DNA of 64,000 nucleotides, taken from positions 1-64,000 of the forward strand of contig NZ_VSEY01000051.1 in the NCBI RefSeq assembly GCF_008086045.1. Reading direction: 5' to 3'. The stretch comes from Nonomuraea sp. PA05. Its GTDB lineage: Bacteria; Actinomycetota; Actinomycetes; Streptosporangiales; Streptosporangiaceae. Made by a program: the position numbers and the translations under genes. The notes beneath the pieces were generated by a model that saw nothing but the letters and a program-made list of their open reading frames with translations, was not told the DNA's origin and did no database searches. Below, piece after piece: positions 28,608-36,247 of the stretch (position 1 is its first letter; each line of letters opens with the position of its first letter).

Positions 28608-29489
28608 CTACTTCATCGTGACCCGGATGCCGGAGATCGCCTTCGTCCGGAACGACGCCGGCCCGGTGGCGGCGACCAGCACGTCCCCCCGGCACACCAT
28701 CTCGGCCCGCCGTCCCCGCCCTTCGACCACGCCGGGCATCCTGGCCTGCCGCTCACAGCCGGGCGTGGGCACGAGCGCCACCATCTCCCCGGTCGCGCCC
28801 CCGAACCACAACTGCGGCCCGATCGGCTCCCCCTGCGCGTGCTCGCCGGGCTCCCCGAGCCGCACCGCGCCCCGGCCGGTCAGGACCAGGTACCCGTCCT
28901 TGGTGACGCGGCCCCTGAGGTTCTCGGCCAGCGCCGTGCGCTGCTCGAACGTCAGCCCCTGCCCCCGGTCGTACATCGCCAGCCGCCACGGCCCGAACGC
29001 GAACAGCAGCACCTGCCCGTACAGCCCGCTGCCGGCCTGGCGCGGCCACAACGTCACGTGCGGGGCGTAGTTCCGCAGCGCCCGGCCGCCGCGCGTGATC
29101 TCCACCTCTCCCCCGTACGGCGCGACGAACTGCCGGAACATCCCGTCCACCCAACCCGCCCTGAACGGCCGCGACCCCATGCCGGCCAGCCCCAGCCCGG
29201 CCGGGTACCGCACCTCGGCCCGCGCGCCGTCGGGGAACACCACCTGGATGACCTCGTCGCCGCCCTTCCTCCTGGCGGGCACGGTCAGCAGGTTGGGCGC
29301 GCTCTTGACCGTGGTCAGCGACCTGATGGGCGCGGGCGTCCGGTTCGCGGAGGCGGTCTCGGGCTCGGGGTCCCGGCTCACGAGCAGGCCGACAAGCGGA
29401 ACCAGCAGGAGCGCCAGAACCACCACCAGGCCGACCCACCGGCGGCGGCCGCGCTCGCCTGCCTCGATGACGTCGAACTGGTCAGCCAC
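28608..29489 (-). CDS. membrane-anchored hypothetical protein
   Basis: A 293-residue protein with a short cytoplasmic N-terminus (MADQFDVIEAGERGRRRW), one transmembrane segment (VGLVVVLALLLVPLVGLLV, residues ~19-37) and a ~255-residue extracytoplasmic part with no motif I recognise. The external part is rich in beta-prone segments (VIQVVFPDGARAEVRYPAGL, APHVTLWPRQAG). Two cysteines near the C-terminus (GCERQ and MVCRG) may form a disulfide. It stands alone between the quinone oxidoreductase and the thiolase-like gene. Function unknown. Confidence 0.75.
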   Translation of the reverse strand: MADQFDVIEAGERGRRRWVGLVVVLALLLVPLVGLLVSRDPEPETASANRTPAPIRSLTTVKSAPNLLTVPARRKGGDEVIQVVFPDGARAEVRYPAGLGLAGMGSRPFRAGWVDGMFRQFVAPYGGEVEITRGGRALRNYAPHVTLWPRQAGSGLYGQVLLFAFGPWRLAMYDRGQGLTFEQRTALAENLRGRVTKDGYLVLTGRGAVRLGEPGEHAQGEPIGPQLWFGGATGEMVALVPTPGCERQARMPGVVEGRGRRAEMVCRGDVLVAATGPASFRTKAISGIRVTMK

Positions 29490-29613
29490 GACGTTCCTAG
29501 CCGAGTAGTGCCGGCTTGCGCCCTTACGTCTCAGTTCAAAGGAGCGGCGTCCGCCGGCGCAAGCCCTGGAACCCGGCGAACTCCGGGTCGCAGGTCACAA
29601 CTTCGACATGACG

Positions 29614-31044
29614 TCACCACGTGGCCACATTGACCTTCCCGTCGCTCACGAGCCGCACCCGCTGCCCCACCAGCTCCCGCTCCTCCGCCTCCGCCAGCAA
29701 CCCGGCCTCTTCCACCACCGCGTAACCCCTGCCCCCGTCCACGTCCACGACCAGGAACCCCTTCTCGGCGGCCCCGTCGCGCCCGTGCGCCACGGTGTAC
29801 CCGGCCACCACCCCCGCCCCCGCACAGGCCTCCACCAGCGGAACCTCCTTGCCCACGTGCACGGGGGCGGCGTCCCCGAGCCGCCCGCCAGGCTCGCTGG
29901 ACCACACCGCGTACGTGTGCTTCGTCAGATGCATCCCCACCCCGGTCACCAGCCCGTGCCCCGACTGCGCCCGCAGCAGCCCCGCCATCGTCGCCGTCGA
30001 GTGCAGCACGTAGTCGCTGGCCGGCCCGCCCGCGTACGGCAGCCCGCCGGTCACGGTCAGCCCGCGCGGGTCCATCGGGTCGAGCCCGATCGCGTCGCAC
30101 GCCTGCCGCAGCGCGATCGCGAAACAGCTGTAGACGTCCAGCGCGTTCATGTCGTCCAGCCCGAGCCCGGCCCGCTCGAAGGCGGCCTCGGCGGCCAGCG
30201 CCATGGCGGGCGAGGAGCCGAGCTCGGGCCGCGTGGCCACCTCCCAGGTGTCCTCCGCGTACGCCCATCCACGCAGGTAGACCCGCTGGTCCTGGGGCAC
30301 CCCCAGCCGGTCGGCCAGCTCGGAGCCGGCCAGGATGACGGCCGCGGCCTGGTCCACCTCCAGCACGGCCACCATGTCGCTGGTGTAGGGCCAGCCGACG
30401 AAGCGGTCGCCCAGCTCTCCGGCCGTGCGGGCGGTCCTGCGCCAGGCGTGCGGGTTGGCCGCCGCCACCTCGGTCATCGGCGCCATGATGCGGGCCCGCT
30501 CGCGCATCTCCTCCTCGATGGTGAGCCCGGCCGCCGCCCGCCGCGCGGTCTCCATGATCGGGTAGGTGTGCACCGGCAGGAACAGCCCGTGCGCGAGCGC
30601 GGACGGGTGCGGCGGCCGCTCCCATCCGTAGGGCGGCTTGGGGTCGGCGGCGTGACTCCACGGCACGTGCTCCCCGGCTTTCCTGTACGCCCTGCGCGTG
30701 GCGAGCGCCTCGGCCCCGGCGATGAGGGCGCAGTCCAGCTCACCCGCCGCGATCGAGGCCGCCGCGGCGCCGATGAGCAGGTGCGGAGCCGTACCGCCGA
30801 CCTTGGAGTAGACCCGGTGGCGCGGTGTGGCGCCGAGGCGCTCGGCGAGGCGGCCGACAGGCTCGTCGTACTGCCAGGAGTCGGTCCAGACGAGCTGGAT
30901 GGAGTCGAGCCGCTCGACGGGCAGCCGCGCGTCGGCGGCGGCCTCCCGCGCCACGGACTCCCAGAGGTCGAGCGGCTCGGGGCCGGGCTGCTCGCGAATG
31001 GTGCGCTGTGCGATACCGATGAGGCAGGGGGTGCGAGGGTTCAT
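29614..31044 (-). CDS. thiolase-like protein (acetyl-CoA acetyltransferase / lipid-transfer type)
   Basis: A 476-residue thiolase-superfamily protein. MNPRTPCLIGIAQRTIRE starts the fold; ALDVYSCFAIALRQACDAIGLDP and GGLPYAGGPASDYVLHS and HGLVTGVGMHLTKHTYAVWS follow, the last with the GMHLTKH segment in place of the usual GGG catalytic loop. A C-terminal extension (YTVAHGRDG... VRLVSDGKVNVATW) is typical of the actinobacterial acetyl-CoA acetyltransferase family. The start is set at ATG 31044; a longer reading to 31119 has an unlikely N-terminus. Substrate probably acyl-CoA or sterol-related. Confidence 0.83.
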   Translation of the reverse strand: MNPRTPCLIGIAQRTIREQPGPEPLDLWESVAREAAADARLPVERLDSIQLVWTDSWQYDEPVGRLAERLGATPRHRVYSKVGGTAPHLLIGAAAASIAAGELDCALIAGAEALATRRAYRKAGEHVPWSHAADPKPPYGWERPPHPSALAHGLFLPVHTYPIMETARRAAAGLTIEEEMRERARIMAPMTEVAAANPHAWRRTARTAGELGDRFVGWPYTSDMVAVLEVDQAAAVILAGSELADRLGVPQDQRVYLRGWAYAEDTWEVATRPELGSSPAMALAAEAAFERAGLGLDDMNALDVYSCFAIALRQACDAIGLDPMDPRGLTVTGGLPYAGGPASDYVLHSTATMAGLLRAQSGHGLVTGVGMHLTKHTYAVWSSEPGGRLGDAAPVHVGKEVPLVEACAGAGVVAGYTVAHGRDGAAEKGFLVVDVDGGRGYAVVEEAGLLAEAEERELVGQRVRLVSDGKVNVATW

Positions 31045-31327
31045 GCCACAAGTCAACCAGAACATCGCTCGGTTGATAAGGAGTGGCGTTTGATAATTGG
31101 CGTTACCGCTGTGACTCAAGAAATTTCATCTGCGCTCCTACCTGCGGAGATGCCAATCTTGAATACATGCGTTTTTGCTATTTCTATAACGGAATGGAAC
31201 CGGCTCATGCTTTTTCACGTCGTTTCCTGGCCGCCGGATCCCGCCGTTCATTAACGTTCCGATCGTTTTCCTGGCCCACCGGGGCGCAGTACCCCGCTCT
31301 GGGCCGCCGAAAGCTGAGAGGAGCTCC
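31045..31327. other. intergenic region before the protease-like array
   Basis: The 283-bp divergent region between the thiolase-like gene and the first array gene. It is AT-richer than its surroundings and must hold the promoter of the first protease gene. A direct repeat TCGTTT(T)CCTGGCC occurs at 31220 and 31263. No CRP-like box like those before later array members was seen. Confidence 0.4.
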
Positions 31328-32452
31328 ATGTATTCCCGAGCAAGGCGCATCGCGATCCCCCTCGCCGGCCTCGTGGCCATCGGGCTGGCGGCGGGAATGG
31401 TCAGCGGCGCCGCGGCCAACGCGACGACCGCACCCTCAGACGTCGTCTCCAAGAACTCGGCCACCCCTGCGGAGCAGGCGGTCCAGTTCTGGACGCCGGA
31501 CCGCGTCAAGGCGGCCAGCGACCACAACGACGGTCTCGACCTGTCCACCAAGGGCGTCAAGGGCAGCAACGACGCCCCTGACGGGCCGGCCGGCTCAGTC
31601 CCGCCGATCGGCGCCGAGAAGACCACGGCCAAGAAGAGCAAGCACGTCAACCTGCCGAACACGGTCGGCCGCGTCTTCTTCACGCTGCCGAAGGCCGACC
31701 CCCGCGACCCGAGGAACTGGCGTTACTGCTCCGCCAGCTCGGTGCAGAGCAAGTACCGCAACCTCGTGGCGACCTCCGCCCACTGCGTGTACGACACCAA
31801 GAAGAACACCTTCTACGACAACTGGATCTTCATCCCGTCGTACTGGGACGGCGACAAGGTCTGGAACGGCAAGGCTCCCTACGGCATCTACGCCGCCAAG
31901 ACCTTCAACGCGCACGACGACTTCGTCGTCAAGGAGGACTACGACTACGACTACGCGTTCGTCAACGTCTTCAACGGCATCAAGGTCAACTGGGAGAAGG
32001 TCAACGGCCGCTGGCAGTGGACCGTCAAGAACGTGGGCCGTCTCGGCGACAACGTCGGCGGCCAGGGCTTCACCTGGAACCGGAGCACCAAGCTGAACGT
32101 GTTCTCGTTCGGCTACCCCGCCGGTGAGCACCCCGACGGCGACAAGCCGTACACCGGCCGGACGATGAAGTACTGCTACGGCAAGACCAAGGCGATGCCC
32201 GAGGCCAAGAAGTACAACCTCCAGGAGCACGTCGGCTTCAAGTGCTCCTTCACCGCCGGCGCGAGCGGCGGGCCGTTCATCTACAACTACAAGAGCGCGT
32301 CGCGCACCGGCTACCTGGTCGGCGTCAACAGCGTCGCGTGGGACACCGACGGCAACGACCGCTACGACCACATCTCTTCGCCGTACTTCAACACCGACAC
32401 CTACAAGGTCTACAAGGCCGCCGCCAACCGCTGGACCGGCAACTGGCGGTGA
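31328..32452 (+). CDS. secreted trypsin-like serine protease, array member 1 (triad intact)
   Basis: A 374-residue S1/V8-like serine peptidase. The signal peptide is MYSRARRIAIPLAGLVAIGLAAGMVSGAAANA; a ~75-residue variable pro-region precedes the mature domain at VNLPNTVGRVFF. The catalytic triad is complete: His152 in TSAHCVYD, Asp208 in YDYDYAFV and Ser313 in AGASGGPF. Cysteines near WRYCSAS/AHC and KYCYG/FKC suggest two disulfides. A DTDGNDRYD loop near the C-terminus could bind calcium. The ribosome site AGAGGAG precedes the ATG. The probable role is an extracellular protease; its substrate is unknown. Confidence 0.88.
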   Translation: MYSRARRIAIPLAGLVAIGLAAGMVSGAAANATTAPSDVVSKNSATPAEQAVQFWTPDRVKAASDHNDGLDLSTKGVKGSNDAPDGPAGSVPPIGAEKTTAKKSKHVNLPNTVGRVFFTLPKADPRDPRNWRYCSASSVQSKYRNLVATSAHCVYDTKKNTFYDNWIFIPSYWDGDKVWNGKAPYGIYAAKTFNAHDDFVVKEDYDYDYAFVNVFNGIKVNWEKVNGRWQWTVKNVGRLGDNVGGQGFTWNRSTKLNVFSFGYPAGEHPDGDKPYTGRTMKYCYGKTKAMPEAKKYNLQEHVGFKCSFTAGASGGPFIYNYKSASRTGYLVGVNSVAWDTDGNDRYDHISSPYFNTDTYKVYKAAANRWTGNWR

Positions 32453-32789
32453 TCGATCGGCACCCTTGGCCCCGGTTCCCCTGGGAGCCGGGGCCATCCC
32501 CTGGGCGGAATGGAGGGGTGCGGGCGAACGTGGCGTACGCCACTGGAACGAACTAATGCGACCGCGAATGGGCTCGAATTCCGAACCCGCATCTCTCTGC
32601 TCATCCTGGCTCTGACCTGCGGCTACGCGGCCCGACTAATGATCATTTACGTGTATCCGCGGCGTTCGGCTGACGGTGTCCTTATGGTTCACGATGCACT
32701 CTTGATCAGGTAACGAATCTCTATCCAAGCTGCAATACCGTCTGTACATCTGGAAAAATCCACCCTTACGACCCCAAGAAAGGCATTTC
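32453..32789. other. intergenic region between array members 1 and 2
   Basis: The 337 bp contain the terminator of member 1 (32467-32496), a perfect 14-bp palindrome GTGGCGTACGCCAC (32530-32543) and an AT-rich segment (32635-32780) likely holding the promoter of member 2. No further coding region is supported. Confidence 0.5.
32467..32496 (+). terminator. terminator of array member 1
   Basis: TGGCCCCGG pairs with CCGGGGCCA, and the stem extends inward with one G-T pair to about 14 bp around a 2-nt loop. It is 14 nt after the stop codon. Confidence 0.8.
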
Positions 32790-33923
32790 ATGATCCCCCG
32801 AGCCAGGCACTTCGTGGCCGCTGCCCTCAGCAGCGCGCTGCTGATCGTGCCTGCCTTCACGGGGATCGCCCACGCCACGTCCGCCGCCACGTCTGCCTCT
32901 GACAGCAAGGTCTACGCCGTCCCCCTCGCCAAGACCCTCGCGGACGTCAAGCGAGTCGCCGACTACTGGCGCCCGGACCGCCTCCAGAAGACCGACCTGT
33001 CCACCCCCGCCACGCCCGGCTCCGGCGCAGCCGCCTCGACCACCTCGTCAGGCGCCGCCGCGGGACCCGCCGCCCCAGCCGCCTCCGCCGCTTCCGCTGC
33101 TTCCGTCAAGCGGACGGCGAGCACCGCCGGCGTCTCCCCCACGCTGCCGCGTAAGGGCACCGCCGCCAACACCATGGGCAAGGTCTTCTTCCGCTTCGGG
33201 GACAAGGAGTACTGGTGCTCCGCCAGCGCGGTCTCGGCCAAGAACCGCAGCGTGGTGGCCACGGCCGGGCACTGCGCGTACGACTCGCGCACGGCCAAGC
33301 CCGCCGACTACTGGATCTTCGTCCCGAACCCGGGCCCCGGCGGCAGCGCGCCCGACGGCATCTACGTCGGCGCCTCGATCAGCCTGCACGAGGACTGGTC
33401 GGGCAAGGGTGACTACGACTTCGACTACGCGTTCGTGACCGTGCACCGCGGTTTCACCTGGGTCGCCAAGGACGGCGCGTACGTCATGCAGGACGTCGGC
33501 CGCCTCCAGGACAACGTGGGCGGCCTCGGCCTGGAGCTGAATAAGAAGCCGGGCACGTACGCGGTCACCGCGTTCGGCTACCCGGCGGGCCAGCAGCCCG
33601 ACGGGTCACACCCGTACGACGGCAAGACCCTGCAGAAGTGCCGCCCCGGCGCCACCCGCTACACCGTCGCCCCGGGCCGCGACCTCCAGAAGGGCGTCGA
33701 GCTGACGCCGTGCGACTTCAGCCCGGGCGCCAGCGGCGGCCCGTGGGTGATCTCCTACGACGAGACCCGCAGGCTCGGCAGCCTGGCCGGCGTCAACAGC
33801 CTGACCTGGAACAGGGACGCCAAGGGCCGCTACGACTCGGTGTCGGCCCCGTACTTCGACACGGTCACCGGAGAGGTGTACCGACGCGCCGCGTCGCTCG
33901 GCACCATCACAAATGTGACCTAA
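32790..33923 (+). CDS. secreted trypsin-like serine protease, array member 2 (triad intact)
   Basis: A 377-residue paralogue. The signal peptide MIPRARHFVAAALSSALLIVPAFTGIAHA is followed by a low-complexity Ala/Ser/Thr-rich pro-region (residues ~70-110). The catalytic residues are His161 in TAGHCAYD, Asp212 in DFDYAFV and Ser315 in PGASGGPW. The DVGRLQDNVGG segment is shared by the whole array. The calcium-like loop is degenerate here (NRDAKGRYD). A GAAAGG ribosome site precedes the ATG. It is likely an active extracellular peptidase. Confidence 0.87.
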   Translation: MIPRARHFVAAALSSALLIVPAFTGIAHATSAATSASDSKVYAVPLAKTLADVKRVADYWRPDRLQKTDLSTPATPGSGAAASTTSSGAAAGPAAPAASAASAASVKRTASTAGVSPTLPRKGTAANTMGKVFFRFGDKEYWCSASAVSAKNRSVVATAGHCAYDSRTAKPADYWIFVPNPGPGGSAPDGIYVGASISLHEDWSGKGDYDFDYAFVTVHRGFTWVAKDGAYVMQDVGRLQDNVGGLGLELNKKPGTYAVTAFGYPAGQQPDGSHPYDGKTLQKCRPGATRYTVAPGRDLQKGVELTPCDFSPGASGGPWVISYDETRRLGSLAGVNSLTWNRDAKGRYDSVSAPYFDTVTGEVYRRAASLGTITNVT

Positions 33924-33929
33924 GTCATA
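33914..33929. promoter_or_regulatory. CRP-like box upstream of array member 3
   Basis: TGTGACCTAAGTCATA fits TGTGA-N6-TCACA with one mismatch. It overlaps the stop codon of member 2 and lies ~190 bp before the TTG start of member 3. It differs at one position from the box at 35963. Confidence 0.45.
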
Positions 33930-33968
33930 GCAACCATTCGATCACTACGGGTGATCAGCGGCTTCTCT

Positions 33969-33990
33969 GTAACGACAAGGTCACGGCCAG
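33969..33990. repeat. 11-bp-phased direct repeat upstream of array member 3
   Basis: GTAACGACAAG is followed directly by GTCACGGCCAG, placing RTNAC motifs exactly 11 bp apart, as in PHO-box-like response-regulator sites. Similar pairs occur before members 4 and 5. Confidence 0.35.
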
Positions 33991-34119
33991 CTTTGGAACG
34001 CTGACAGGACGTACTGGTAATCCGCACGTCCCGAGTCAAACCTGTAGTTTCCGGGCTGTCCGTTTGCTGAGTTTTGAAGGTGCACAAGGCGCCTCATGTC
34101 AGCGCAACCTGGAGTTACC

Positions 34120-35283
34120 TTGAAGCGAATCCTTCTTCCCGCCGGCGGAGCCCTCCTGGCCACCGGTCTGCTCGCCGCCGGCCTGTCCGGCACCGCGCAG
34201 GCCGACGGCGACGTCGCCCACGACCCGATGGCCCGCAACAACTCCGACGCCGTCTCCGTCGCCTCCTTCTGGCTGGCCTCGAACGGAGCCGCACTCCGGT
34301 CCGCGACCCAGTACACGTGGGACTCCAAGGAAGTTCGGAAGGTCGTCTCCAAGGGCGGCGCCGACCCCGACGGCCGCCCCGGCACCACGGCCCCGACCGG
34401 TGAGACGAAGTCGACCGGCAAGGCCCAGAACGTCAACCTGCCCAAGACCATCGGCAAGGTGTTCTTCGTCGACGGCGGCGGCAAGTTCCGCTGGTGCTCG
34501 GCCACCTCCATCCAGTCGGCCAACCGCAACCTGGTCGCCACGGCCGGCCACTGCGTCTACGACACCGACAGCAACTCGGCCACCATGGACAACTGGGTCT
34601 TCGTCCCCGGTTACTACCAGGGCAAGACGCCGTGGGGCATCTACGTGGGCAAGCAGGCCTTCACCCACTACGACTTCGACACCTACGAGGACTACGACCG
34701 CGACTACGCGTTCGTCACCGTCTTCAACGGCATCCAGTTCAACGGCGTCAAGCAGGTGGACCGCAGGGACTACGAGCGCTTCACCGGCCCGAAGCGCTCC
34801 TGGGGCGGCCACTACTACATCCTGCTGTCCAAGGACGCGGGCCGCCTCGGCGACAACGTCGGCGGCCAGGGCTTCGCCTGGAACCAGCCCACGGGCAAGC
34901 CCGTGCGCGCCTTCGGCTACCCGGCGGCTCCGCACCCCGACGGCAACAAGCCGTACAGCGGCGTGACGCCGAAGCACTGCTACGGCAACACCACCGCCAA
35001 GACGGTCGGCGCCTCCTGGCTGAAGATCGAGGAGCACGTCGGCCTCAAGTGCGCCGTGACCCCGGGCTACGACGGCGGCCCATGGCTGCTGAACTACAGC
35101 AACGCCAAGCGCTCCGGCTACGTCAACGGCGTCACCAGCACCTTCGCCGACCAGGACGGCAACGACCGGATCGACTACATCACCTCGCCGTACTTCGACG
35201 GTGAGACGGCGTCCGTCTACCGGGCCGCCACCGGCGCACCCTCGGGCAAGATCGTCGGCCCGAACGGGGAGCTGTACAAGTAA
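34120..35283 (+). CDS. secreted trypsin-fold pseudoprotease, array member 3 (catalytic Ser replaced by Asp)
   Basis: A 387-residue paralogue starting at TTG 34120 after CTGGAGTTACC; the upstream ATG (34096) would spoil the signal peptide MKRILLPAGGALLATGLLAA. The fold-defining segments are kept: VNLPKTIGKVFF, CSATSIQSANRNLVATAGHCVYD (His144), DYDRDYAFV (Asp195) and DAGRLGDNVGGQGFAWNQP. The nucleophile motif reads GYDGGPW (Asp318, codon GAC) instead of GxSGGP. It lacks the long insertion of later members. The C-terminus ends KIVGPNGELYK. Ordinary serine-protease chemistry is not expected. Confidence 0.85.
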   Translation: MKRILLPAGGALLATGLLAAGLSGTAQADGDVAHDPMARNNSDAVSVASFWLASNGAALRSATQYTWDSKEVRKVVSKGGADPDGRPGTTAPTGETKSTGKAQNVNLPKTIGKVFFVDGGGKFRWCSATSIQSANRNLVATAGHCVYDTDSNSATMDNWVFVPGYYQGKTPWGIYVGKQAFTHYDFDTYEDYDRDYAFVTVFNGIQFNGVKQVDRRDYERFTGPKRSWGGHYYILLSKDAGRLGDNVGGQGFAWNQPTGKPVRAFGYPAAPHPDGNKPYSGVTPKHCYGNTTAKTVGASWLKIEEHVGLKCAVTPGYDGGPWLLNYSNAKRSGYVNGVTSTFADQDGNDRIDYITSPYFDGETASVYRAATGAPSGKIVGPNGELYK

Positions 35284-35300
35284 GCCCTACCAGGGGAACA

Positions 35301-35330
35301 GCGAGGGCCTCGGTGATCCGGGGCCCTCGC
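35301..35330 (+). terminator. terminator of array member 3
   Basis: GCGAGGGCC (35301-35309) pairs perfectly with GGCCCTCGC (35322-35330); a short T-bearing tail follows. It lies 17 nt after the stop codon. Confidence 0.75.
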
Positions 35331-35394
35331 TTGCTGCCCGAAGATCTTTCTTGGTTCAACTGACAGAACGTGTTTGCCTTGTCACCATGGGCGC

Positions 35395-35820
35395 ATGCGT
35401 CGCGAAGATCTAACGGACGCCGAGTGGGATCGAGTGGCCTCCCTCCTCCCTCAGCGCGGCCTCCGCCCCGGCCGGACGACCGACGACCGCACCGTTATCA
35501 ACGGCCTGCTCTACCAGGCCCGCACCGGCGTCCGCTGGCGCTCCCTGCCCGACCGGTACGGCTGCTGGGTCACCATCTACAAACGGCACAGGCGGTGGCT
35601 CGCGGACGGCACCTGGCAACGCCTCTCCCTGGCCCTGCACGCCGCCGACCCCACCCCCCGCCACCCCCACAGAGCCGGCCCCGCCGCCCTGGACCTGGTC
35701 CGCAGCCACTCGCTCGACTCCCCCAGCCCGGCCCCGGACCCGTCCCCGCACAAGGACGGAGCGGTACTCGCCGGCCTCCAGGCCCTCCTGGGTGGCTCGG
35801 TCAAACCCAAGGGACGCTGA
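35395..35820 (+). pseudogene. IS5-type transposase N-terminal fragment (DUF4096)
   Basis: A 141-codon frame beginning MRREDLTDAEWDRVASLLPQRG, clearly the DUF4096 DNA-binding domain of IS5/IS1182-type transposases (RTTDDRTVINGLLYQARTGVRWRSLPDRYG). After about residue 80 the sequence no longer resembles a transposase, and the DDE catalytic half is missing, so it is a remnant or a repurposed small protein. A hairpin with a T-tract follows. It lies between array members 3 and 4, suggesting past insertion-sequence activity in the array. Terminal inverted repeats were not found. Confidence 0.7.
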
Positions 35821-35832
35821 CCCTCTTCATGG

Positions 35833-35861
35833 CCCGCCGACACATCGTCGGCGGGTCTTTT
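35833..35861 (+). terminator. terminator after the transposase fragment
   Basis: CCCGCCGAC pairs with GTCGGCGGG around a 5-nt loop and is followed by TCTTTT, a good intrinsic terminator. Confidence 0.8.
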
Positions 35862-35962
35862 CATGCGCCCGCAGGCCCTACAGATGCGAGCTTCCGAGCG
35901 AACCTGAAGATCTCCTGTGAGAAACAGGCGAAGTTAGACGGAGTTGGTTCCAATCTGGTTCC

Positions 35963-35978
35963 TGTGATCTAAGTCATA
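35963..35978. promoter_or_regulatory. CRP-like box upstream of array member 4
   Basis: TGTGATCTAAGTCATA fits TGTGA-N6-TCACA with one mismatch. It lies 285 bp before the TTG start of member 4, nearly the same distance as the box before member 5. Confidence 0.45.
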
Positions 35979-36059
35979 TTCATGCGACTACGCACAGTAT
36001 TGAACACCTAACGGCACTTTCGTCCCAGCAGCAACTTCCCCTACATACCCAGCGCAAAC

Positions 36060-36119
36060 GTCACGCGGCGATCACGACGCGCAAATGTCTCTGACAGGTC
36101 ACGGAAAGGTCACGGCGAC
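36060..36119. repeat. two pairs of 11-bp-phased direct repeats upstream of array member 4
   Basis: GTCACGCGGCG/ATCACGACGCG (36060-36081) and GTCACGGAAAG/GTCACGGCGAC (36098-36119): in each pair the RTCAC cores are exactly 11 bp apart, one helical turn. Confidence 0.4.
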
Positions 36120-36173
36120 AGGGGCGCCTACCAGATCACCCAAAGCGGGTTCCACCTGCGGAGATCACCACGC

Positions 36174-36214
36174 TATGTTCCTTGCTATCCCTTTACTGAC
36201 GCATGGGACGCAAG
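36174..36214 (+). promoter_or_regulatory. conserved 41-bp leader, copy 1 (array member 4)
   Basis: These 41 bp differ at one position from 38139-38179 in front of member 5. It begins TATGTTCCT, which could serve as a -10 region, and ends ACGCATGGGACGCAAG. It lies 33 bp before the TTG start. Confidence 0.6.
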
Positions 36215-36247
36215 TTGCGACCCACGACAGAGCAAGGAGCAGTTCCC

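Larger units (their letters stand above)
35821..36247. other. intergenic region before array member 4
   Basis: The 427 bp hold a terminator (35833-35861), a CRP-like box (35963), two pairs of 11-bp-phased direct repeats (36060, 36098), the conserved 41-bp leader (36174-36214) and the ribosome site AAGGAGC. No coding region is supported. Confidence 0.6.

Noticed and set aside
30825..31093. short plus-strand frames upstream of the array as a leader peptide
   Set aside because: They lie opposite the thiolase-like gene and show no signal peptide or ribosome site.
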